Source: a virus
Virus record (IMG/VR): IMGVR_UViG_3300027708_000022
Coordinates: 1 to 64,000 of that record
Strand: one strand, 5' to 3'
Length of the DNA stretch: 64,000 nucleotides
Below the pieces are notes generated by a model. It saw nothing but the letters and a program-made list of their open reading frames with translations, was not told where the DNA came from and did not search any database. The first letter of the stretch is position 1. Each line of letters begins with the position of its first letter. The translations under genes were made by a program, and so were the position numbers. Below are positions 58,626 through 64,000 of this stretch, in pieces.

Positions 58626-59360
58626 ATGGCTTTACCAAAAATTGATGTACCTATTTTTGATGTGAAATTATTTTCTACAAACAAAAAAGTAAAATTTAGA
58701 CCATTCACCGTTAAAGAAGAAAAACTATTTCTCATAGCTTCAGAAACGGATGACCCACAATCAACTATAACAACAATCAAGCAGGTTTTGAATAATTGTA
58801 TACTTGATGATACTGATATTGAATCTCTTCCTTTGTTTGATATTGAGATGTTGTTTTTAAATTTAAGAGCTCGCTCAATCAGTGAGATTGTTAGTTTAAA
58901 ATACAAGTGTAATAACAATATTGTCGAAGAAGATGGTAAAGAACACAAATGTAACAATCAAGTAGAGATTGATGTTAATGTTTTGGATATTGTACCTGAA
59001 GTTGGTGAAAACCATTCTAATAAAATTGAAATTAATAGTAAACTTGGCCTTGTTATGAAATATCCAAAAATGGATGTTATGGCAAATATGGACAAGCAAG
59101 AAAATATTGATTCAGTTTTAAATTTGATTGTTGGTTGTATTGATTACATTTATGATGATGAAAAACTTTACTATGCTAAAGATAGTACAACAGAAGAATT
59201 GGTTGACTTTTTAGAAACATTACAATCAAAGGATTTGGAAAATATCAAACAATTTTTTGATACTATGCCAAAGATGAAAAAGACTTTAGATTTTAGTTGC
59301 AGAAAATGTGGTTATCAAGAAAAGATTGATGTAGAAGGCATACAAAATTTTTTCGGTTAA
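58626..59360 (+). CDS. 26: gp26 baseplate hub / tail assembly chaperone-like protein
   Basis: 244 residues of the T4 gp26 (T4_baseplate) family, needed for hub assembly. Seen: LPKIDVPIFDVKLFSTNKKVKFRPFTVKEEKLFLIASE at the start, FNLRARSIS-type core (FLNLRARSISEIVSLKYKC) and four cysteines (C95, C109, C225, C228) forming a likely zinc ribbon. GGAG lies 6 bases before the ATG. The last codons CAA AAT TTT TTC GGT TAA contain overlapping slippery heptamers (59345-59354), and the -1 frame is open for 64 more codons with a gp51-like sequence, so a longer 307-residue frameshift product is predicted. Confidence 0.85.
   Translation: MALPKIDVPIFDVKLFSTNKKVKFRPFTVKEEKLFLIASETDDPQSTITTIKQVLNNCILDDTDIESLPLFDIEMLFLNLRARSISEIVSLKYKCNNNIVEEDGKEHKCNNQVEIDVNVLDIVPEVGENHSNKIEINSKLGLVMKYPKMDVMANMDKQENIDSVLNLIVGCIDYIYDDEKLYYAKDSTTEELVDFLETLQSKDLENIKQFFDTMPKMKKTLDFSCRKCGYQEKIDVEGIQNFFG
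59345..59354 (+). promoter_or_regulatory. Slippery site for -1 ribosomal frameshifting
   Basis: AAATTTTTTC contains A-AAT-TTT (59345-59351) and T-TTT-TTC (59348-59354) in the gp26 frame, both fitting X-XXY-YYZ, two codons before the gp26 stop. An internal AGAAGG lies about 6 bases upstream, placed like the stimulatory Shine-Dalgarno of dnaX. Only a weak 5-bp hairpin is visible downstream. Confidence 0.75.
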
Positions 59361-59548
59361 TATTTCGTTATGATAATCTTGAGAATCATTATAAAACAAA
59401 TTTTGCTCTGATGCAACATCACAAGTACAGTTTGACAGAGTTGGAGAATATGATTCCTTGGGAAAAAGATATCTATGTGAATATGCTAATACGATATCTT
59501 GAAGAAGAAAATGAGAAGATTAAAGCTGCTAACCAACAAAGAAGATAA
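59354..59548 (+). CDS. 51: gp51-like domain, read by -1 frameshift from gp26
   Basis: Open frame of 64 codons with no usable start: RLIFRYDNLENHYKTNFALM, QHHKYSLTELENMIPWEKDI, YVNMLIRYLEEENEKIKAAN, QQRR. The YDNLENHYKTNF...HHKYSLTELENMIPWEKDIYVNML pattern is the small protein annotated as gp51 next to gp26 in aquatic T4-like phages. The only in-frame ATG codons are internal and lack a ribosome-binding site. Expected product: gp26 residues 1-243 plus these 64, analogous to lambda gpGT. The next gene (tail-lumen protein) begins 3 bases after the stop, the usual place of a chaperone pair before a tape measure. Confidence 0.78.
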   Translation, partial: RLIFRYDNLENHYKTNFALMQHHKYSLTELENMIPWEKDIYVNMLIRYLEEENEKIKAANQQRR

Positions 59549-59551
59549 TAA

Positions 59552-61717
59552 ATGGCAATAGACCGTACACCAGAAGAACAGGAAGAATATAATAAGCTTA
59601 AAAAAGATATTATAAAAGATATCAAAAAAGAAGCTAGAAAAAAAGATTATAATTCTTCAAATAAAAACACAACAAGCAATTCACTTACTGATATTGTAAA
59701 ATCTCGTCGTGAAGCTGGTGAAGGTGTCTTTGGTTCTTTAGGTGGAGCAGCTAAAGAGCGATTGAAGGAGAAGCTGGATATCAGAAGAGCTCTGCCTCAA
59801 GGTGGATTATTAACGGCTTTATTTCCAATATTAAAGGCATATAAAGCACAACTTCTCAATCCAATATCAAATGAAGGTTCCGCTTATTCCACTAGTACAA
59901 TGAGTCCTGCTCCTTCTAGTGGCGATTCTTTAGCCACATCAAAACCACTATTTGATTCTATAAGTGTTAATACAAAAATTATAGCAAAAAATAGTATGGC
60001 CTTGCCTTTGATTCAAAAAGATACTAATCTTATGCGTCAGACTTTAAAGAAGATTGTTAAGGCGATGCAAGCTAGAAAAAAAGTTGTTCCAACTAATACT
60101 ATTCCAACTTTAACAAAAAGAGTAAATAAAGTTGATGAATATAAAGGATTGGAAACAGAAAAAGAACAACCAAAAAAAGAAAAAGGTCCACTTGACATAT
60201 TAAAAGATTTGGCTGAATCAATTTATTCGATGATTAAAGTTGTTACTAAAACCATAGAAGAAGCTTTAAACGGTTTAACTGATAAAATTATTAAAGGTGT
60301 TGTTTCAGGAATAAAGGGTCTTTTCACTGTAGGTAAATTAGCAACATCAATGCTTGGTAGATTTATGATGCCTATCTTAGGTTTCATGGCTAGTCCAGCT
60401 GGTTTAGCACTGATGCTTGGCGCTGCCTTTTTTGCAGTCCTCTATAGGGGTTTTACTTCTGAAGAACGTGATGCTGAAAAAAGAAAAGAATTTGAGGAAT
60501 TGAAATCCAAAATTGCTTCAGGAACAGCATCTCAGGCAGATAAAAGAAGATATAAAGAATTGGAAGGATATGGTTATGGAAAAGAAGATATTGAAATACC
60601 CGACAAAGTTCTAAATCCATTTTATGGAAATAAACAATCTGGTCGTGTATCCTATGGAACATTTGGAACATTACAACAAATATTAGCACAGAAAAAAGGA
60701 ACTATAGAATACCTTTCTGATGAAGAATTGAAAAAGGGTGAATTTGGAAATTCTAGAGAAGTATTACAGAAATGGATGGACCATTATTTGGAATGGGAAA
60801 AAACTGATAAAAAAGGCAAGATTAAAAGTTTAAGTGAAATAGATGCAGATTTAATTCGTCCACAAACAGATAAAAACATAGAAGCTTCTGGAGTTTCTCC
60901 TGAAAAAATAGCTAATGAATTTGGAACAACATCGACAGCCCCCAATATAATTCATAAGAATCCTTTGGATCAAAAGGCACAAACATTGGCTGTTGGTGAT
61001 AGTTTAGCTGTTGGACTAAACAGGAGTGGATTGTCTGGAGATGGAGTTGATGCTGTTGGTGGTATGGATCCAACAAGAGTTTTAAATAAAATAAAAGAGA
61101 ATCTACAATCTGACCCATATCGCTATAAAGGTAAACACGTTATATTGAGTTCTGGTATTTCAAATGCTTACGGAACACTAGATCCAACAAGTGGACCAAA
61201 GAATACATCGTCCAAAAAACCAGCTGTAATGGAGAAAGAAAGATCCACAATAGCTGAACAAATAAAATTGTTGGAGGCTAATGGTGCAACAGTTTCATTA
61301 CTAGGTGTTGGTCCTCATCCTGTTTACAGAAATAATAATGTCAACGAAGAATTAAAATCATTAGCCAATTCAAACAATATTAAATTTTTAAATTTTCGTG
61401 AAGATGATTTTAATTCTAGGAAAGATTTAATACATCCTTCAACATATGGAAAACTAGTTGAAGTATCAAAAACATCAACAGAATCTATGTTGAATCCTAA
61501 AATTGATCCAAAATCTATAACTAGTATTAGTTCTTATGATTATGAAGGCACGGCTATTGCAGAAGATCGGTTACTAGGTCAATCTCTAAATTCAACATTA
61601 GATACTCCAAATTCTAATAAACAATCAACACCTAGAGCAGCAATAGAATCGCCATTTAATTATAAAAATCCGCAATTCGCTTCTTTGGGTCCTATAACTT
61701 TAATATCATTTACATAA
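59552..61717 (+). CDS. Tail-lumen / tape-measure-like protein with SGNH hydrolase domain
   Basis: 721 residues. Residues 43-99 are a block duplicated in the next gene (NSLTDIVKSRREAGEGVFGS...LPQGGLLTALFP). Residues about 265-305 are hydrophobic (RFMMPILGFMASPAGLALMLGAAFFAVLY), a possible membrane-insertion segment. Residues about 478-640 form an SGNH/GDSL hydrolase: VGDSLAVG (Ser484), a GG block-II glycine, SSGISN (Asn538) and DLIHPS (Asp625/His628). Such domains act as peptidoglycan O-acetyl esterases or other esterases; the substrate here is inferred. Position after gp26/gp51 is that of a tape measure (T4 gp29), so it is probably held in the tail and released on infection. Confidence 0.75.
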   Translation: MAIDRTPEEQEEYNKLKKDIIKDIKKEARKKDYNSSNKNTTSNSLTDIVKSRREAGEGVFGSLGGAAKERLKEKLDIRRALPQGGLLTALFPILKAYKAQLLNPISNEGSAYSTSTMSPAPSSGDSLATSKPLFDSISVNTKIIAKNSMALPLIQKDTNLMRQTLKKIVKAMQARKKVVPTNTIPTLTKRVNKVDEYKGLETEKEQPKKEKGPLDILKDLAESIYSMIKVVTKTIEEALNGLTDKIIKGVVSGIKGLFTVGKLATSMLGRFMMPILGFMASPAGLALMLGAAFFAVLYRGFTSEERDAEKRKEFEELKSKIASGTASQADKRRYKELEGYGYGKEDIEIPDKVLNPFYGNKQSGRVSYGTFGTLQQILAQKKGTIEYLSDEELKKGEFGNSREVLQKWMDHYLEWEKTDKKGKIKSLSEIDADLIRPQTDKNIEASGVSPEKIANEFGTTSTAPNIIHKNPLDQKAQTLAVGDSLAVGLNRSGLSGDGVDAVGGMDPTRVLNKIKENLQSDPYRYKGKHVILSSGISNAYGTLDPTSGPKNTSSKKPAVMEKERSTIAEQIKLLEANGATVSLLGVGPHPVYRNNNVNEELKSLANSNNIKFLNFREDDFNSRKDLIHPSTYGKLVEVSKTSTESMLNPKIDPKSITSISSYDYEGTAIAEDRLLGQSLNSTLDTPNSNKQSTPRAAIESPFNYKNPQFASLGPITLISFT
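59678..59850 (+). repeat. Duplicated 173-bp segment, copy 1
   Basis: Aligns without gaps to 61728-61900 in the next gene; about 4 mismatches in the first 80 bases, more after. Encodes residues 43-99. Confidence 0.8.
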
Positions 61718-61718
61718 T

Positions 61719-63686
61719 ATGGAAAATAATTCACTTACTGATATTGTTAAATCTCGCCGTGAAGCTGGTGAAGGTGTCTTTGGTTCTTTAGCTGGAGCAG
61801 CTAAAGAACGCCTGAAAGAAAGAATGGATTGGAAAAGACTTTTACCTCAAGGTGGTTTGTTAACTGCTTTATTTCCAAAACTCAAGGCATACAAAGCTCA
61901 GAAAGCTGCATCTCCAACAGAAAAAGTTTTAAAGAATATTGATACCGATTTTGCTTTATTTGCAAAGAACAGTAAAAAATTGGAATCCATTGCAAATAAT
62001 TTTTTGTTAATGAAAAGAGAAGTTAATAAACTTGCTAAATTGGAAAAAGTATCTCCTGCGACTAATGTGGACAGATCATTGGATGCGGAAACAGGAACAA
62101 CAGATACTACACAACCATCTAAAATTGAAACTGAAAAAGGTGGATTTAATATTTTATTGTTAATTGCTGCTGTTGCCGCTGTTGCAACAGCTGTAACGGT
62201 GGGATATGAAAATTTAAAAGAGTCATTTGATTCCACTATATCAGAATCTTTGAAACCACTTTTACATTTTGGTTCAGATTTATTTGAAGAATTTGAAAAT
62301 ATATTTGATTGGACAGAATTAAGAATGTCTGATTTATCCGACCTTGCAGAAGATACAATGGATTTTTTCAAAGAAAATCTTTCTAAATTATTTAATATGG
62401 ATGTTTTAGGTAAAATTAAAGATATTGCCAACAATGTTATCTCTAAATTTTTAGGAACGGATAGTGGTGGTGATAATGTAAAAACTCAAATTTATGATCC
62501 TGAAGCTGAGAGAAATGCTGGAGAAGCAGAAGCTCAACATTATATGCGTGATAGGGAGTCAGCATTAGTAGCTGCTCAAAATGATCCAAATACCAAAACA
62601 CGAAAGAAAAGATCAAGTAAAATTTTGGATATGGAGGGATTATTATCTGGTGAAAATGCTCTAGGTAATGTTATAGCTTCAGGTGAAAGTCGTGGAGCTG
62701 GATACAATGCGTACAATAAAGGAACTATAGGAAATAAAATAATTGGTTCGGATAAAAAAATAGATTTTTCTAGTATGACACTTGATGAATATTTTAGAAG
62801 ATCCGAATTGCCATCTAATGATCCTGATAAGTTATTTGCTGTTGGAAAATATCAAATAATTCCAGATACGATGAAAGGTATTGTTAAAGCTTTAGGGGTT
62901 GATACAAAAACAACACAGTTAACACCTGATGTACAAGAATCTTTTTTTAAATATCTTGTTAGTAATAGAAGAAATTTGAACGCATATCTCAAAGGTAAAT
63001 CTGATGACTTAAATGGAGCTATTCTTGACCTTGCTAAAGAATGGGCAGCTGTCGGTGTTCCATATGATAATCCAGACGGGAAACAATTAAAAAGGGGACA
63101 ATCATATTATTCCGGAACAGGTGGTAATGCGGCTAGTCTTTCACCTGAAATCATTGGTCAAGCTTTAGTTAAACAGAGAAGTGATAATTTAACTTCACCG
63201 ACAACAGCATCAGCAAAAACACCATTACCAACTGCATCAGTAACACCAACAACAGTACCAACAACAACATTATCAAAAACACCATTACCAACTGCATCAG
63301 TAACACCAACAACAGTACCAACAACAACATCATCGAACATCACCAACAATACCAATACCAACAACATTACAGCACCAACAACAACGAACATCACCAACAA
63401 TACCAATACCAACAACATTACAGCACCAACAACAACGAACATCACCAACAATACCAATACCAACAACATTACAGCACAAGATATAACTTCGATAAAAACA
63501 GCATCTATATCTCCGAATGTTATTGGTAGTAAACCTAATAACCAAAAAACGGTGTATATTCCTGTTCCTATTTCCTCCGGATCTGGTGGAAACAATCAAG
63601 ATAATGTAACAAATTCAAGAAACAAATTAAAAGAGGATTATGTTGCACGATTAATGTGGAACAATCTTGTTAATAATCTCGGATAA
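61719..63686 (+). CDS. Tail-lumen protein with muramidase-like domain
   Basis: 655 residues, paralogue of the preceding gene at its N-terminus (residues 4-60). A hydrophobic segment ILLLIAAVAAVATAVTVGY lies near residues 145-165. Residues about 310-475 resemble a lysozyme-like (muramidase/transglycosylase) domain: NVIASGESRGAGYNAYNKG with candidate catalytic Glu323, MTLDEYFRRSELPSNDPDKLFAVGKYQIIPDTMKGIVKALGV and AKEWAAVGVPYDN. The C-terminus has Thr/Asn-rich tandem repeats (unit NITNNTNTNNITAPTTT) and ends in a short helix. With the gp5 spike lacking lysozyme, this is the best candidate for local wall digestion. It starts one base after the upstream stop. Confidence 0.75.
   Translation: MENNSLTDIVKSRREAGEGVFGSLAGAAKERLKERMDWKRLLPQGGLLTALFPKLKAYKAQKAASPTEKVLKNIDTDFALFAKNSKKLESIANNFLLMKREVNKLAKLEKVSPATNVDRSLDAETGTTDTTQPSKIETEKGGFNILLLIAAVAAVATAVTVGYENLKESFDSTISESLKPLLHFGSDLFEEFENIFDWTELRMSDLSDLAEDTMDFFKENLSKLFNMDVLGKIKDIANNVISKFLGTDSGGDNVKTQIYDPEAERNAGEAEAQHYMRDRESALVAAQNDPNTKTRKKRSSKILDMEGLLSGENALGNVIASGESRGAGYNAYNKGTIGNKIIGSDKKIDFSSMTLDEYFRRSELPSNDPDKLFAVGKYQIIPDTMKGIVKALGVDTKTTQLTPDVQESFFKYLVSNRRNLNAYLKGKSDDLNGAILDLAKEWAAVGVPYDNPDGKQLKRGQSYYSGTGGNAASLSPEIIGQALVKQRSDNLTSPTTASAKTPLPTASVTPTTVPTTTLSKTPLPTASVTPTTVPTTTSSNITNNTNTNNITAPTTTNITNNTNTNNITAPTTTNITNNTNTNNITAQDITSIKTASISPNVIGSKPNNQKTVYIPVPISSGSGGNNQDNVTNSRNKLKEDYVARLMWNNLVNNLG
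61728..61900 (+). repeat. Duplicated 173-bp segment, copy 2
   Basis: Partner of 59678-59850; encodes residues 4-60 of the muramidase-like protein. Confidence 0.8.
63214..63330 (+). repeat. 60-bp in-frame tandem repeat
   Basis: About two copies of a 60-base unit; 63241-63270 and 63301-63330 are identical, as are 63214-63240 and 63274-63300. It encodes KTPLPTASVTPTTVPTTT-type 20-residue units. Confidence 0.9.
63335..63477 (+). repeat. 51-bp in-frame tandem repeat
   Basis: About 2.8 copies with period 51 (unit starts at 63335, 63386 and 63437), encoding the 17-residue unit NITNNTNTNNITAPTTT. Copies are identical where they overlap, so the array is recent or kept uniform. Confidence 0.92.
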
Positions 63687-63687
63687 C

Positions 63688-63709
63688 AAAAAACCCGCCG
63701 AAGCGGGTT
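63688..63709 (-). terminator. Rho-independent terminator, AACCCGC-TTCG-GCGGGTT
   Basis: Same 7-bp TTCG hairpin plus six T residues on the minus strand as at 24319-24340. It ends the gp32-like transcript between convergent genes and may also block plus-strand readthrough, although no T-tract follows on that side. Confidence 0.88.
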
Positions 63710-63731
63710 AAACTCTATTGTGGAGATAAGT

Positions 63732-64000
63732 TTATTTTGTGTCTGCTAGTGAATTAAAGTAATCCATTTCTTCATCGGCTTCAGCAACAACTTTCTTATC
63801 AAGTGCAGCTAAGTCCTCTTCTTTAAATGAATCTAACACAGCAGTTTCCGCCTTAGTTCTAGGATTTTCAACACCTGCGAAACCAAGAACCTTATCGAGG
63901 CGAGCTTTGAGTACATCATAAGATTTAAACTGTCCCTTCTCTGTGAATTCTTTTAGTGAGAATTCTTTCTTCCAGAGAGCTTCAAGTTTTTCATCGTCAC
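63732..64000 (-). CDS. 32: gp32-like single-stranded DNA-binding protein, C-terminal part
   Basis: About 88 codons of the 3' end are visible; the 5' part is outside the window. It reads LEALWKKEFSLKEFTEKGQF, KSYDVLKARLDKVLGFAG..., then an acidic, helical end (DSFKEEDLAALDKKVVAEAD, EEMDYFNSLADTK). The SLKEF...QFKSYDVLKARLDKVLG block followed by an acidic tail is the pattern of the gp32 C-terminus in aquatic T4-like phages, where the acidic tail contacts replication and recombination proteins. The zinc-binding DNA-binding core is not seen, so the name stays tentative. Confidence 0.62.
   Translation of the reverse strand, partial: DDEKLEALWKKEFSLKEFTEKGQFKSYDVLKARLDKVLGFAGVENPRTKAETAVLDSFKEEDLAALDKKVVAEADEEMDYFNSLADTK

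Noticed and set aside
63214-63477. CRISPR-like repeat array
   Set aside because: The repeats are directly tandem without spacers, in frame, and encode low-complexity protein.

Overview
The window is part of a T4-like contractile-tailed phage genome (Caudoviricetes myovirus). Its gene content and order resemble the exo-T4 group of marine and freshwater phages (cyanophage- and pelagiphage-type) more than T4 itself. The evidence is an almost complete set of T4 core genes recognisable from protein sequence: gp46/47, gp55, UvsW, UvsY, gp23-22-21-20, gp19-18-17-16-15-14-13, gp8, gp6, gp25, gp27, gp53, gp48, gp4, gp26/51 and the tail of a gp32-like protein. Late promoters of the TATAAATA type are scattered through it. 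The DNA is A+T-rich. No tRNA, photosynthesis gene or integrase is visible, and the host cannot be told from this window.

Layout. (1) 1-6.7 kb, minus strand: recombination and late-transcription genes (gp46 partial, gp47, a nucleotidyltransferase, gp55 sigma factor, an Sm-like protein, UvsW, UvsY). Two homing endonucleases have invaded here: a plus-strand GIY-YIG gene, and an HNH gene that splits uvsW into two polypeptides without an intron. (2) 6.7-22.2 kb, minus: the head and neck/tail-tube module, with a Dps-type ferritin gene squeezed between the two terminase genes. (3) 22.2-38 kb, minus: the host-recognition region. It holds a collagen-like fibre, a G+C-richer LamG-type protein, a C1q-like protein, five tandem glycine-rich adhesins, ANSA-repeat fibres, several tiny genes and a third homing endonuclease. 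(4) 38-56.7 kb, minus: the baseplate module (giant fibre-like protein, gp8, gp7-position protein, gp6, gp25, a split gp5 spike, gp27, gp53, gp48). (5) 56.7-63.7 kb, plus: gp4, a gp2/gp4-neighbour protein, a tube-initiator-like protein, gp26 with a -1 frameshift into a gp51-like ORF, and two large tail-lumen proteins. (6) 63.7-64 kb, minus: the 3' end of a gp32-like gene, convergent with module 5.

How it works together. Modules 2-5 build the virion: scaffold, protease, capsid and portal; terminase packaging; tail tube, sheath and neck; baseplate and puncturing device; and variable adhesins. Module 1 supplies recombination-dependent replication and the late sigma factor that would read the late promoters mapped here.

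Most notable observations: a probable programmed -1 frameshift joining gp26 to a gp51-like domain immediately before the tail-lumen genes; two tail-lumen paralogues that share a duplicated N-terminal segment but carry different cell-wall domains (an SGNH esterase and a muramidase-like domain), while the gp5 spike is split and has no lysozyme; a helicase split exactly between its two RecA domains; a Dps with complete ferroxidase residues inside the terminase operon; and a perfect consensus sigma-70 promoter pointing antisense through the gene beside gp55.
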